Below the pieces are notes generated by a model. It searched no databases, was not told the DNA's origin, and was given only the letters and a program-made list of their open reading frames with translations. This document shows positions 23,052 to 35,787 of a stretch of DNA of 64,000 bases, in pieces. The stretch comes from Euonymus europaeus. Lineage: Eukaryota; Streptophyta; Magnoliopsida; Celastrales; Celastraceae. Where the stretch lies: the NCBI GenBank assembly GCA_963580455.1, contig OY756966.1, forward strand, positions 10,188,501 through 10,252,500, in the 5' to 3' direction. Within the stretch, counting starts at the first letter, position 1, and the number at the start of each line of letters is the position of its first letter. The translations under genes were made by a program, and so were the position numbers.

Positions 23052-25152
23052 TGTAATACCCTGACCCAAAAAAAAATATATATCAAAAAAATAAAAATAA
23101 TCATCATAATAAAAGCGACATTAGATGGTAAATTTAGATTAGTATGAAGGGATTGGTAATTAAAGAGATAGAAATACACATATAATTATGTAAAGATAGA
23201 TATATCTATATATAAATATATATTAATAAAAAAAAATTAAATCATAAAGGAAGTTTGGACCACTTTCGGTGGTCAATTATTTGACCACCAAAAGTGGCAT
23301 TTGAATGGCCAATTGGCCATTGTAGTATATAAAATAATAATAATAATAATAATAATTGATTTAATTGAATGGTGTTGGACCGGCCAGCACCATTGTCTCA
23401 AAAGTAAGCATTTGGCCAAGTGACAAAAAAAAACAAAGAAGCCGCGAGAGACAAAGAAGAAAAAGGGAGAAGAAGGAAGGGAGAAAGGAGAGAAAAAGGT
23501 GATTTTGGCTTGGGTTTTGATGGTTGTTTGCTCATCTAGGCTTGGATTGAAGGATTCAAGAAGATTTAAAGAAGAAGGTAAGAGTTTTTAGAGAATTTTA
23601 TGGTTAGGGTTATTTGTGGGTTTTGTGAGTTATAGTTGAATCTTGATTTCTAGTTAATGATAGAGTTTATATACGATGATTTAGACTCATATGTATGTAT
23701 ATTTAGTAGATTGGAGTTGATTTGGTTAGAGCTCAAACTTGAAAGCTTGGATTGGTGATTTGTGAAATTCTAGTGAGAGAAAGGTGAGTTCTCTTAGATT
23801 ATTGGTTAAATACATGTTTTATAAGATATTGAAGCTATATTGATTATGGAATGAGATTGATTTGGTTAAAATAAATAGGTTGGAAAAAGGGGCCGAAAAC
23901 CCTAGATTTTTGAAAAAAGCTTGAATTATAGCTTTGCTTGGAATCGAGGTAGGGATTCTTACCCCAATATTTATCTCGTTCTTTTTTTTATCTAAAAAGC
24001 GGTTTAAATTCTTCATTGGTCTTACATTTGGGTTCTTGCCTAGATTGCTTCCTAGGAAGAACGAGCCATGAATGTTGTTATTCAATTTATTGCATAACCG
24101 AATACATGTTTGATCATCTTTCAAGCATAATTTATTCTCAAACATGCATCAAGTAGTTACGTATGTATATAGGATTTTTATATATGTTTTTTCTTGCATA
24201 TTGGACATACTCATTAGATGCATTAGGAGTTGCGGGCACGGGCTCATAGTTCCTATAAGAGTTACGTGTGGATATGGGAGTCCGAGGGCGGGACGAGACC
24301 AACGTCTTATGGCTGGAGAGCTAAATAAGAGTTTGGTCATTTAACCGTGTTGGATGTTTCATGAGGTGACACCTACATGGTCTGGGGGCAATGTCAAGGG
24401 TTTCGATGATATACCAAATATCCATTGAAAAATGCCAAAAGGGACCGTATGGTGATGAATTTGTTTATTCATTAATGTGCTCATAATAGATGCCATGTTG
24501 CTGCATTATGCCTTGTTTTTCCAATTCAGCCTGAATATCTTGTTCAATCTTTATTTCCCTACTGAGCCTTCTGCTCACCCTACTTCTCTTCTATGATCTT
24601 CAGGTGAGTCTGGTACGAATGTCCAGCCGACGGATCAGTAGGTGGAGATGTGACATCGGAAGGCCACCTTGGAGCTTAGGTTCTTGATAATGTGAAAACT
24701 TTTGTTTATCTATTACATTTAGTACTTAGATTGGTTTAATGGATTAAGTATTTATCTTTCTTTTACCTTATGAGGAGGACGATGGACGGTCGAGAGCTGC
24801 GCCGTTAAATCGGGACTCTCGTACCGAGATTATGGAACTATGTTCCAGATGTTGAACTATATGCCGGTTATGTGATGGATGACTTCTTTTATGTACCTTG
24901 CATGTGATTAGGTGGCCTGAGGCCCTGCCTAGGGTGTGAATGTGGTTAGCTGGCCTGAGGCCCTGCTAGGTTGCGGAATGAGATTCATTTATGATATATA
25001 TTTTGGTGTTGATTGTTGCTCTGGTTGGCATTCTCCGATTTACGGGGAGATGCTGCCGGATTTTCGGTAGAATCCGTGTTAGGTTGACGTGAGAGGAAGT
25101 CTTTAGGAGACTAGTGACGTCATCGGTAGCGCTTCCGGTTTGGGGCGTTACA
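23052..25152 (+). repeat. TE4 3' LTR (full length)
   Basis: 2101 bp, preceded by the polypurine tract TTAAGGGGGAAGGGA (23037-23051). It carries the U3 palindromes (23260-23391), TATATAAA at 23326-23333, and an (AAT)n run at about 23333-23356 where the 5' LTR has a plain A run. A possible leader intron has GGTAAG with GT at 23578-23579 and a pyrimidine tract with ATCTTCAG ending at 24603 (1026 nt). The right end has two GGCCTGAGGCCCTGC repeats also found in the TE1 LTR. Confidence 0.94.
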
Positions 25153-26338
25153 TTAATTTAGAGATAAAATAGCAATAAAAAGTGTACACCGATTAGCTTG
25201 TATTGTTCAGAATTGCTGAACTCTCTCAACGAGGGAACTTTTAAAGGTTTTGTTTAATTTGGTACGAAAGTTTTCCTTTTGGCAATGAAATCATATACGA
25301 AGCCTTTGATCATTAATTTTTAGACATACTAAAACAAAATTTTTTTTACTCCAATCAACTTTAGTGATTAGAAATTGCTCAACTCTCTCCATGCAAAAAT
25401 TTTTAAAGATTTTGTCCAATTTGGTACAAAGGTTGATTTTTTGCAATGAAATAATCTACGAAGCCTATACTCATTAATTCAAACAAAACATAAATATAAA
25501 AATTGTATGCTGATGGACTTTGATGTTTCTGTGAGATCCTCAACTCTATAAAATGGAGGATCTGTTAAAGGTTTGGCCAATTGGGAATGAAAGATCTTCC
25601 TTTATATTGGTAAAATTAGACTTAAAATAATACTAAAAAGTGTACTACAGTAAGCTTTGATCATTTGGAATAACTAAACTCTCTCCATGTAAAAATTTTT
25701 AAAGGTTTTGTCCAATTTGGTATGAAAGTTGATTTTTTTGCAACGAAACAACCTACAAAGCCTATAATCATCAATTTATACATAAAATAACAATACAAAT
25801 GTACACCGATCAACTTTGATGCTTCTAAGATCCTCAACTCTCTCCATGGAGAATCTTCTAAAGGTTTTGGCCAATTTGGAAAGAGAGATGTTCCTTTCGC
25901 ATCATTTGACAATGGAACAATTTAAGTAGCTTATATTAGAAAGTTTAGACCTAAAATAAAAATAAAAAGTGTACATCAATCAACTTTGACTATTCGGAAG
26001 TGCACTCTATCTATGGATGAACTTTTAAAGGTTTTGTCCAATTTCGTGCGAAAGTTAGCCTTTTGGCAACGAAAAAATTTAAGGAGCCTATAATCGTTAA
26101 TTTATACATAAGATAACAATAAAAAGTGTACACCGATCAATTTTGATACTTTCGAGATCCTCAACTCTCTCCATGGATTAACTTTTAGAGGTTTTGGCAA
26201 ATTTGGAACAAAAGATATTGCTCTTGCATCCTTCGAAAACGAAACAATTGATGAATCCTATATTAGTAAATTTATACTTAAAATAAGAATAAAAAGTGTA
26301 CTACTATAAGCTTTGATTGTTCGGAATACTTAAACTCT
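25153..26338. repeat. Satellite block b
   Basis: About seven monomers of the same satellite, resuming in phase from the TTAAT duplicated around TE4 and cut at ACTCT by TE5. Both GGCAACGAAAC and GGCATC/CATCATTTGACAA classes are present. The open frame at 25661-25912 (minus) is repeat-derived. Confidence 0.94.
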
Positions 26339-27929
26339 TGACTCGCCCAAAATAGGTAAGTGGATTAACGCTTTCCCAAGTGTAGGTTTGTCAAAGTAAT
26401 AATAGGAGTGAATCCCAAATCGTCTCACAAAGACTTTTGGTTTCGGCTTGGGTCTATGGATTATTAACCTAATTACTTAATTAAATATGGTATTCACAAT
26501 GTTAAGTGTGGCAAAATTGCACTAACCATTGGTTAGATTCGGTTTTCCCTCTTAGGCTGATTGATTGAACTAAACTCTAATATACGAAATGAGAATTAAA
26601 TACTAAACTACTGCAGAAAATCAAAATGGCAATAAGCACAACATAATAAAATGTAAAACATAACATAAAAAGTTCAAGCACAAACTAAATCGGAATGGAA
26701 ATATTCAAGTAGATTAAACTAGAACTATGAATCCAAATGCGATAATAAAATGAAATAACAATAAGGAAGAGGAGTTTAGAGATCAAATACAATGTCGAAT
26801 GTTGAGGTGAATCGGCCTTCCAATCTACAAATAGAAGTTGAGGGTAATCCAACTTGGGCTCTTCTCAAGCTCTACAAGGAGGAAGAACTTCTTCTTCTAG
26901 TTGGTTGGGTCTCCAAGACTCCTAGAAATCTTCAAGAGACTGATTTTCGAACCCCAAGCAAGAATCAAAATGTAGAACAAGGCAAGAGAGAAAAACCCTA
27001 GAGAGAGTGTATCAAATTCGGCCAAAATGAGTGTTGCCCAAAGAATGGGGTCTCAAGACCCATAAAACCCTCATACCTCTGTTAAAAGACCATCCTAACC
27101 TATTACAAATAATTCCCATTGGTCAAATAAAGTAATTAGACAAGTTTGCCCTTCAAGAATTGAGTAAAAATCATAAAACCCGAAATTACTAAACTGTTCG
27201 AGGCAGCATCTTGTTTTAATTCCACAGACTTCAATTCTCAATGGATTTATGCATATGAGCACTCGTTGGAAAGAGATGGATGTCTACTTCAACTTTGTAG
27301 AAGAAAGTTTCTTAAAATTCGATCATTTACACCTTCAAAAGTTGCGCAGTGCCTTCGGGACAGATATGCTTGAAAACAGCACTGTCCGTCTTTCTTCTTC
27401 AACAGTCCGAACGGTGAACAGTGCCGTCCGGACGGATATGCTTGAAAATGCCACTGTCCGCCTTTCTTCTTTGTCCGTCCGGACGGCTTCTAATACGCGT
27501 CCGGACGGGTGACAGTAAACTTCAATTTTGCAGCTCCTTTTATGTCTTTTCTTCCATATTCGATCCCGATCAATCCGAAGCCTACAAAAATCATTCAAAC
27601 AAGTCATAAATGACTGAAACATACTTAAACAAGTGTCAAAACCATTTTTAGGTTGATAGAACAAAATTCGGCATATTAAAACTCAAATGCTTAAGAGATA
27701 GCATTTCCACAACTTCTAACCATTATGCCCAAAACTTGGATTTCATATCTCTAAGCTACTAAACCAACATGAACCACTAGAAAACACTTAAAATGACTAT
27801 GTCAAAGTGTTGAATTATGCATTGGCTCATTAACATGGATTTCGGAAACTCAAACCTAAAATGTGGTTTTTAAGCATTGAAACTCAACTTTTTTACTTTC
27901 AAAACTCCACAAAAATATGCACAATATCA
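26339..27929 (-). repeat. TE5 3' LTR (lacks its first 9 bp)
   Basis: 1591 bp, matching the right LTR from TGACTCGCCC to AATATCA. The right LTR has nine more bases (TCCCAATCA) before its target duplication, whereas here RT coding sequence follows at once. The deletion that removed the second half of the element therefore ended just inside this LTR. It contains a cluster of GTCCGGACGG motifs (27354-27508). An open frame of 69 codons (26792-27001, plus strand, MSNVEVNRPSN) is conserved in the other LTR, but it is antisense to the element and I do not treat it as a gene. Confidence 0.92.
27354..27508. other. CCGTCCGGACGG motif cluster in TE5 3' LTR
   Basis: GCCGTCCGGACGGATA (27423-27438), TGTCCGTCCGGACGGC (27472-27487) and GCGTCCGGACGGGT (27497-27510) are clear copies, with decayed ones at 27403-27413 (CAGTCCGAACGG) and the start. 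The right LTR has matching sites at 44180-44337; different sites have decayed in the two copies, often at CpG. Sequence beside them includes GGTGAACAGTGCC. Confidence 0.85.
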
Positions 27930-29475
27930 AAAAAAATGCTCAAGCATGTCAGAAAAAATGCTCATCATGCAACGTTGGAATGTGGCAGGGGCATTGCATA
28001 AACCAAATGGCATCCTCCTAAAGGCAAATGTGCCAAAAGGGCAAGTGAAGGTGGTTTTTTCTTGGTCCTCTAAAGATATGGCAATTTGATAATAACCAGA
28101 AAAACCATCTAAAAAACAATAAAACTCATTTCCAGCAACTTTTTCCAAAATTTGGTCAAGAAAGGGCAATGGGAAATGGTCTTTGCGACTAACCGAATTC
28201 AGTTTTCGGTAGTCTATGCACATGCGCCATCCAGTCACTTTCCTAGTAGGAATTAAATCACCCAAAGCATTTTCAATTACAGTTAAACCAGATTTCTTAG
28301 GGACTACCTGTGTAGGACTCACCCACTTACTATCGGAGATAGGATAAATGATTCCAACTGCTAGCAGCTTCAGAACCTCCTTCTTCACAACTTCCTTCAT
28401 GGCAGGGTTGAGTCTCCTCTGTGCATCTCTCACTGGTGTAGAATCTCCCTCCAAAAAAATGTTGTGAGTACAAATATTAGGGTCAATACCCTTGATGTCT
28501 GCAATGGTCCAGCCAATAGCTCCCTTGTGCTTTTGTAAAACCGCTACCAAGCTGGTTTCTTGCTCAGGAGTGAGCTGAGATGAAATGACAACAGAGAATG
28601 TACCATCTTCTGGACCAAGGAAAATATACTTCAAATCTTCAGGAAGCTTTTTCAGTTCAAGAGTGGGAGTCTCCAAAATGGATGGCTTCATTTCCTCGGG
28701 TGGATCAAGAATCTCAAAGTTTGGTCCCCGCCATCTACCAATGTGCCTCACATCCTCCAACTTTGCTGAATCATCAATATCACAAGGCTCATCCAATATG
28801 ATAGGATCAAGATCATCCAAATCATCTTCTATATCATCAATTTGGCTAGATTTCTTAGGATATGCATCCTCATATACGCTCTCAGAATCAAGAACAGAAT
28901 ATAAATCTGATGGGCTAAAATTCTGAACCCAATCTATTGTTTTCAACTCTGAATCATCACAGTCACTAGGCATCTTGCAAGCAGTGAAGACATTCGTCTC
29001 AAATGTCATATTGCCAAAAGTGATCTTGAGCATTCCACTCTTGCAATTGATCAAAGCATTTGTAGTAGCAAGGAAAGGACGCCCAAGAATGATAGGAGCA
29101 CTAGCAAGAAATGAAGTAGGATGTGGCATCTCTAGGACTACAAAGTCCACAGGATAGTAAAATTTATTCACTTGCACTAAGACATCTTCCACAACTCCCT
29201 TGGGTTTCTTGACTGTTCTATCTACCATCTGCAAAAGCATGGGTGTCTGCTTCAATTCTCCAATATCGAGTTGTTCATAAACCCATAATGGCAACAAATT
29301 CACACTACTCCCCAAATCAATTAAGGCATTTTCAAGCCTTTTTTCACCAATCACAATAGAGATAGTAGGTGATCCAGGATCACGCAGCTTCTGAGGAGTA
29401 TCACTCATGATCAAAGCTCCAACTTCTTCAACTAGAAAAGACTTCTTGGTCACATTCACCTTCCTCTTTGCAGTA
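27930..29475 (-). pseudogene. pol: TE5 protease and truncated reverse transcriptase
   Basis: Open on the minus strand from the TE6 insertion point to 27930. The protease region has ENALIDLGSSVNLLP near the start, matching KALLDLGASVNLMP of TE6. A linker and the RT follow, with MCIDYRKLNSVSRKDHFPLP, FLDGFSGYYQIA and [16 protein letters not shown]. The frame then ends MLEHFF and stops. In TE6 the same place continues to the catalytic FMDDF motif, so the deletion cut just before the active site and this RT is dead. At the upstream side the frame joins the gag across TE6 without a shift. Confidence 0.92.
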
Positions 29476-29480
29476 CATAA

Positions 29481-31011
29481 TGATAAGTGCCAGAATATAC
29501 ATTCTTAAAGTGCTAAAATACTACCAAAGCAATGCCAAGAAATTGTGCTTAAAAGCTGAATTTTCAAGATTATTGTACTTAAGATCTTCTTGGATGTTTT
29601 GCAGGTTAAGAGGCAGTAAGAGCTGTCGGAATGAGATTTGATCTTCAAAAAATTTTTAGAGGACACTTCAAGATTTTCAGGAAGTATTGGTTCACAAAAA
29701 TCTGAGTTCATTTGGGCCTCTAAAGGTTGCCTCAAAGTCAAGTTTGGAAGTTATATCCGAAGCATAATTTCTGTTTGCAGACCAGACCTTTAGAAGCCCA
29801 TAACGTGAGCGTCTGATATCCAAATGGAGTGATTCAAAAGTCCATAATTATCTACACATTTGTATCTACAATATTGATGAAGGGTTTGAGTTCATAATAG
29901 GCTTCGGTTAGGCCCAGAATGCAGTTACAAGATTAGTGTGTAATTGGAAGTTGATGTCATTGATGATACCATTTCCATTCAAAGAGTGGACAATCCACCA
30001 CACCAATTTGATGGACAATCCACCACCAAAAGATGGCACTCACTCCTCCACTATGTGCTCATTTTATCTATAAATAGAGAGGATTAGGAGCTTGGAGACA
30101 AGAAGGAAAGAGGAGAAGGATTGGAGGCAAAAAGAGGAGAAGGAAAAGAAGAAAACAAGGCTTGTGTTTGTAATTATGTTTTTATGTTTCATGTTTTATT
30201 TGGTTATGTATAACTAAACTCTTGTTAGCTAGGGCTTGTCTTGAAGCCCTAAGCATGCTTTCAATTTTATAAGTTGTGTGGATTTCAATTTCTACAAGCA
30301 TGATGATTTTGATTTTTCCATATTATGTGAGTTCTAGTATTGTGTTTCTTTGAGTAGCTAACTTTGAAGCATGTATTAGAATTAATTGTTGTAGAACATG
30401 GTCAATTGCCTTGTTGAATATGTTCTTTCTTGCAACATATAGTTCAATTAAAATGAATTATGAAAAATCAATTCTTGAATACCTAAGTACAAATACCATG
30501 TATTAGGATTCTTGTGACATTCATATTCTCTTTGCTCTTATTGGATTCTTTATTGTTGATTGATGCAGATGCCATGCTAGATTTCGATTAAGAATACACG
30601 TAATGAGGTAGACGCCATACACTTTACATGCAATTAAGAGAGAATCATACAACTTGAGTTTGGCCATGACCTTGTTGTGAATGTTGTCATCATATGCTTG
30701 TTTAAATTGTTAGTCTATTATTTCTTATAAATTGTTTGAATGTTTTGTGGTGGATAGTGAGTCTTAGCTATTGTTTTCATTAATATTAATTCTCATTCTT
30801 GTTCTCAACGTCAATTTCTTTGTCTTAATTTTTATCTATTACAAGATTTAACCCCCCCCCCTTTCCCCCTTTTATAATTGTATCAATTATATTCAAGTGT
30901 TAGATTATATATCTATTAGCATCACTCCTTGTGGGATCGACTCTTACTTGTTCACTATATATTAATTGTACATTTGTAAGTATATTTTAAATTGTTACTA
31001 ACGACATAACA
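29481..31011 (+). repeat. TE6 5' LTR
   Basis: 1531 bp, TGATAAG to ATAACA. A TATA box, TATAAATA, lies at 30069-30076, followed by GAG-rich transcribed leader sequence (30080-30160). A poly-C run interrupted by TTT is at about 30851-30869. Near the right end is GATCGACTCTTACTTGTTCAC, common in this type of LTR (shortened: GATCGACTCTTACTTG). Confidence 0.95.
30069..30076 (+). promoter_or_regulatory. TE6 LTR TATA box
   Basis: TATAAATA within ATCTATAAATAGAGAGG; conserved at 40208-40215 in the 3' LTR. It is about 590 bp into the LTR, and transcription would start near 30100. Confidence 0.7.
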
Positions 31012-31016
31012 ATTTT

Positions 31017-31034
31017 TGGCGCCGTTGCCGGGGA
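31017..31034 (+). other. TE6 primer-binding site, tRNA-Asp
   Basis: TGGCGCCGTTGCCGGGGA, five bases after the LTR end. It is complementary to the 3' end of plant tRNA-Asp(GUC), the usual primer of Athila elements. The same site is on the minus strand in TE5. Confidence 0.9.
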
Positions 31035-31539
31035 CGTGATTACTTAATATAGTGTCATCTAACTCTTGTATATAATTTATTTATTTATTGTTAGCACCTC
31101 CTACATGGAAGGTTTACATTATATGTCATTATTTAACGTGGTTAGCTTAAACGCCCCATTTTATTAATATTAATGGCTGGTTCAAACCGCCTACTATTGT
31201 TGATATATGTATATATCTATTAATATTAATGGCTGGTTCTACCACCTACTATTGTTGATATATGTATATATCTATTAATATTAATGGCTGGTTCTACCGC
31301 CTATTAATATGCCTTAATATTTACTAACATCATTTTTTTTATGGTTGGCCTTTTCTGCCCCATTTTATTTCTTCTGTATACTAACTTTTTATATATTGTC
31401 AACTAACTCCTTTAATCCTCTGGTTGTGATTGGCATTGCCATCCACCAAATTTCTCTATATTAATTTATGTTCATGGTTGGCCTCGCCACCTAAGTAGTT
31501 CATTTATATTGTTATTTTTCCTATTTTGCAGATACATGA
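31035..31539 (+). repeat. TE6 leader with 55-56 bp tandem repeats
   Basis: No gene. TAATATTAATGGCTGG occurs at 31165, 31221 and 31276, so units of 56 and 55 bp, the third partial (to about 31310). Units contain CCTACTATTGTTGATATATG. Degenerate GGTTGGCC...GCCACC fragments continue to about 31490. The leader ends ATTTTGCAG at 31531, an acceptor-like site just before the gag ATG at 31540. Confidence 0.8.
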
Positions 31540-33217
31540 ATGTCCAGCTCAAATCTTGAGAACTTATCGAGTGACGACATTTCGTTAAACACAAAATTAG
31601 CGGATATCCGTTTATTTTGTTAAAGAGACCATCGCACTCCAGAGAGATCACCTTTGTCATCACCAACTCCAAGTCCCACAGCCCCAGTTCAAATGGAAGA
31701 AGAACCAGATAACATGAACAAGCCACTTAAGGATTTCTCTGTGCCTCAAGCAGCAGATCAAGCTTCATGCATTGTCTACCCCCAGACTACTGTAGACAAC
31801 TTTGAACTAAAGTCAGGAATGATTCATTTGTTGCCTACGTTCTTAGGCCATGCTGGAGAAGATCCTCACATGCATCTTAAAGAATTCTCTGATGTCTGTT
31901 CCACAATTAAAATAAGAGGTTTAACTGATGAGCAGGTTCATCTGTGATTGTTTCCATTTAGTATGAAGGAACAAGCAAAGACATGGCTTCACTCTTTACC
32001 AAGAGCTTCAATTAGAACATGGACAGATTTGGCAAACAAGTTCTTGACGAAATTCTTTCCAGCTTAAAAGACAAATAAAATAAGGAAAGAGATAGTGAGC
32101 ATCCAACAAAATGATGGAGAAGCATTCCACGAATATTGGGAGAGATACATGAGGCTCTTAAGCTCTTGTCCTCATCATAATATTCAAGAATGGCTACTAA
32201 TGCAATATTTTTATGAAGGGATGCTAGATTCAGATCGCAAAATGGTGGACGCCACATCTGGTGGTGGATTGATGAATAACCATGCCGGACAAGCCAGGGA
32301 GATGTTCGAAACTCTGTCAACTAATTCTCAACAATGGAGCTATAACAGAGTGAGAGAACCTCAAAAAAGGGCTGGAATCTACGAAGCACAATCAAGTTCA
32401 AACATGGAAGCCCAAATTGCAAACTTGACAAATATGGTGAAGCAGTTAATCGTTCCAGGCCTCAAGTGTGTGATGTGTGCAGTACACCTGGACATGCTAT
32501 GGAAAGTTGTCCACAAAATGAAGTTGCGGTCTTGGATGCACAAATAAATGCATTCGGTACTTATCCAAATCAGAATCAAAACCAAATGCAAAGGCCAAGG
32601 AATGATCCATTTGCTCCTACCTACAATCCAGGATGGAGGAATCATCCAAATTTTAGGTGGAGTAATAATCAACCAATGCAACAACCTTTTGCTCAATTAC
32701 CACAACATCGGGTCCAAGTGGAGCCTCCGAAACCATCACTTGAAGATATGGTTACATCTATGGCACAGAGCACTCAAGCATTCATGCAGAAAACTGATAA
32801 CGCCATTGCAAATTTGGAACAACAAATGGGACAGTTAGCCACTGCATTAAATCAAAGAGAACCTGGAAAGCTTCCTGGCCAAGTTGTTGTCAACCCTAAG
32901 ATTAATGAACATGCTAAAGCAATCACTCTGAGGGGAGGGAAAACAATTGGAAAAATGAGCGTGCTAGAAGAAGAGAAGAACCTTGACTCTGACAATATGA
33001 TCAATCCAGACGTTCTAGATGTAAATTCTAGCAGCAGTGCTACTCCTTTCCAGGAAAAGCCAAACCTTCAGGTTAACTCTAACCTTCCAAATTATATTTC
33101 TTCACATGCTCCTTTTCCTAGCAGATTGCAGAAATCAAAGAAAGAAGATCCAATGCAAGGAATCTTGGATACTTTCAAGAAGGTGGAGATTAACATTCCT
33201 CTTTTAGATGCCATCAA
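31540..33217 (+). pseudogene. gag: TE6 gag (broken)
   Basis: Athila-type gag. It starts MSSSNLENLSSDDIS at 31540 in frame 1, with stops at about 31621 (TAA), 31945-31947 (CGA to TGA) and near 32065 (TAA). A frameshift near 32455 moves it to frame 3. A single zinc knuckle follows, CDVCSTPGHAMESC (about 32469-32510), and then the conserved YNPGWRNHPNFRW block (about 32620-32660), also in TE5 gag. The C-terminal part (about 32720-33210) is charged and ends IPLLDAIKQ. A 1-base loss near 33212 shifts the frame again into the protease. Confidence 0.9.
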
Positions 33218-35787
33218 ACAATGCCAAAATATGCAAAGTTTCTCAAGGATTTGTGCACAAATAAGAGGAAGTTCAAAGAGTTTGAAACGATTAAGGTTTC
33301 TGAGGAAGTTTCAGCTGTTCTACAAAGCAAACTCCCTCCCAAGCTAAAAGATCCGGGCAGTTTTACTATCCCTTGTATCATTGGGGGTCACAGGTTTGAG
33401 AAAGCTCTTCTTGACTTAGGTGCATCTGTCAATCTAATGCCTTTTTCTGTTTTTGAATCTTTGAATATAGGGGAACTAAAGGCGACCTCTGTGAGCATCC
33501 AGTTGGCAGATAGATCAATCAAATACCCTAGGGGTATTCTGGAAGATGTCTTAGTCAAAGTTGACGGATTAATCTTACTTGCTGATTTTCTAGTATTGGA
33601 GATGGAGCCGATTCCTTTGTCAGAAGTAAAATTAACCTTAATTCTTGGTCGTCCATTCATGGCCACAGCAGGTACCAAAATTGATGTTCAAAAGGGTACA
33701 CTAACTATGAATGTGCAGGGACAAATGATTGAGTACAAGGTATTTGGAGCACTCAAATTACCAAGTGATGAACATTACTGTTTTCACTTAGATGTGTTAG
33801 ATACAATTTGTCAACAGGTGTTCAATGAAAGTTTTGGTCGAGATATTGTGGATAAAGTTTTAATTCATGACTTTGGAACCATCGATGAGGATAAACAAGC
33901 TAGCAAAGTCTTAGCTCGCCTTGAAGCCTTACCTTCTTTAGGTATGTATATTTCTGCCTTTGAGCCTTTACCAGTGCCTAAGACAAAACTTGTACCATCT
34001 GTTGTGCAGGCACCTCAATTGGAGTTGAAGGAACTACCAAAGCATTTGAAGTACGCGTATGTGGGCGAAGAAAGTACATTGCCAGTAATCATTGCATCTG
34101 ACCTCAGTATTGAAGAAGAAGAGAAATTGTTGAGGGTACTAAAAGAGCATAAAACATCAATCGGATGGAGTATTGCTGATATCAGAGGAATCAGTCCCTC
34201 TAGATGTATGCATCGAATAATACTAGAGGAGGGAACAAAACCAACAAGAGATGCCCAACGCAGACTTAACCCAATAATGAAGGAGGTGGTGCTAAAAGAA
34301 GTACTCAAATTGCTAGATGTTGGCATCATTTACCCTATCTCTGATAGCAAATGGGTTAGTCCGGTACAAGTGGTTCCTAAAAAATCTGGAGTTACAGTAG
34401 TCCTTAATGAAGATAATGAGTTGGTTCCCACGCGAGTTCAAACAGGATGGTGTGTTTGCATTGACTACAGAAAGCTTAATTCAGGTACTAGAAAAGATCA
34501 TTTTCCACTACCTTTTATTGATCAAATGTTGGAACATCTTGCAGGTCATAGCCATTAATGTTTTCTTGATGGATATTCGGGCTACAATCAGATTGCAATA
34601 GCACCAGAAGATCAAGACAAAACGACATTTACTTGTCCATATGGTACATTTGCCTACAGGCGCATGCCTTTTGGTCTTTGCAATGCTCCAGGTACTTTTC
34701 AAAGGTGTATGATGAGCATATTTTCAGATATGGTGGAGCACATTATTGGGTATTTATGGATGATTTTAGTGTATTTGGTTCATCTTTTGATAAATGCCTT
34801 CATAACCTCGCTTTGGTCTTAGAAAGATGCCAAGAATGCAATCTAGTTTTAAACTGGGAAAAATGTCATTTTATGGTACAACAAGGAATTGTACTTGGTC
34901 ATATCATCTCTAGCAAGGGAATAGAAGTTGATAAAGCAAAAGTGGATTTGGTAAGTAATCTTCCACCTCCATCTACAGTTAAGGGAATAAGATCTTTCCT
35001 TGGACATGCAGGTTTCTACAGGAGGTTCATCAAGGATTTCTCCAAGATAGCTAAGCCATTGTGTAACTTACTATCCAAGGATGTGACATTTGAGTTTGAT
35101 GAGACATGTTTGATAGCTTTTAACAAGCTTAAACTCCTTCTTACGTCAGCACCGATCATGATGCCTCCCAATTGGAGCCTCCATTTTGAACTAATGTGCG
35201 ATGCTTCAGATTATGCTGTAGGAGCAGTTTTGGGACAACGAGTAAATAACGTACCTCATGTTATCTACTATGCCAGTAGAACACTCAATGATGCCCAATT
35301 AAACTACTCCACTATAGAGAAGGAGCTCCTTTATGTTATTTTTGCTTTAGAAAAATTTCATGCATATTTGATTGGCACTAAAGTAATTGTATTTTCTGAC
35401 CATGCAGCTCTTAGGTACCTTCTTCAAAAGAAGGATGCAAAGCCTCGCTTGATTAGATGGATTCTATTACTTCAAGAGTTTGATCTGGAGATTAAGGACA
35501 AAAAAGGATCCGAGAATGTAATGGCCGATCACCTCAGCCGTTTGGTGAACAATTCAATGACCGAAGAAGACTCTTTGCCTCTAAATGAGAATTTTCCTGA
35601 TGAGCAATTATTATCTTTATCTATTTCTACACCATGGTATGCTGACATTGTCAATTACCTTGTTACAGGTGATCTTCCAGGAAATGTGCCAAGAACTTAC
35701 AAGGATAAGCTCGTGACAACATCAAAGTATTACATATGGGATGATCCATACCTTTTCAAATGGTGTTCTGACCAAATCATCTGACGG
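33218..35787 (+). pseudogene. pol: TE6 protease, reverse transcriptase, RNase H (broken)
   Basis: Protease in frame 2 from 33221, with active site ALLDLGASVNLMP (about 33390-33440) and LILGRPFMATAG. The RT runs from about 34230, with CIDYRKLNSGTRKDHFPLP, then a TAC to TAA stop at 34556-34558, [10 protein letters not shown] and [17 protein letters not shown] frameshift near 34740 (frame 2 to 1) comes just before the catalytic FMDDFSVFG, which is intact. RNase H (about 35190-35550) keeps its acidic residues in [20 protein letters not shown] and [15 protein letters not shown] to TGA stop at 35782-35784 separates it from the integrase, in the same frame. Confidence 0.93.

Larger units (their letters stand above)
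16604..25152 (+). mobile_element. TE4: complete Tekay-type chromovirus with TSD TTAAT
   Basis: 8549 bp, bounded by TGTAATACCC and GGCGTTACA and flanked by the 5-bp direct repeat TTAAT (16599-16603 and 25153-25157). It carries both LTRs, a tRNA-iMet primer-binding site, gag, pol with chromodomain, and a polypurine tract. The 5' LTR (1492 bp) is about 600 bp shorter than the 3' LTR (2101 bp). All coding regions are broken and two catalytic motifs are altered (RT and RNase H), so it has been inactive for some time. It inserted in satellite DNA at a TTAAT found within the monomer sequence CGTTAATTTAGA. Confidence 0.96.

Noticed and set aside
26792..27001. 69-codon ORF MSNVEVNRPSN... present in both TE5 LTRs (also 43605-43814)
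   Set aside because: Conservation is explained by LTR identity; it is antisense to the element and has no recognisable domain.
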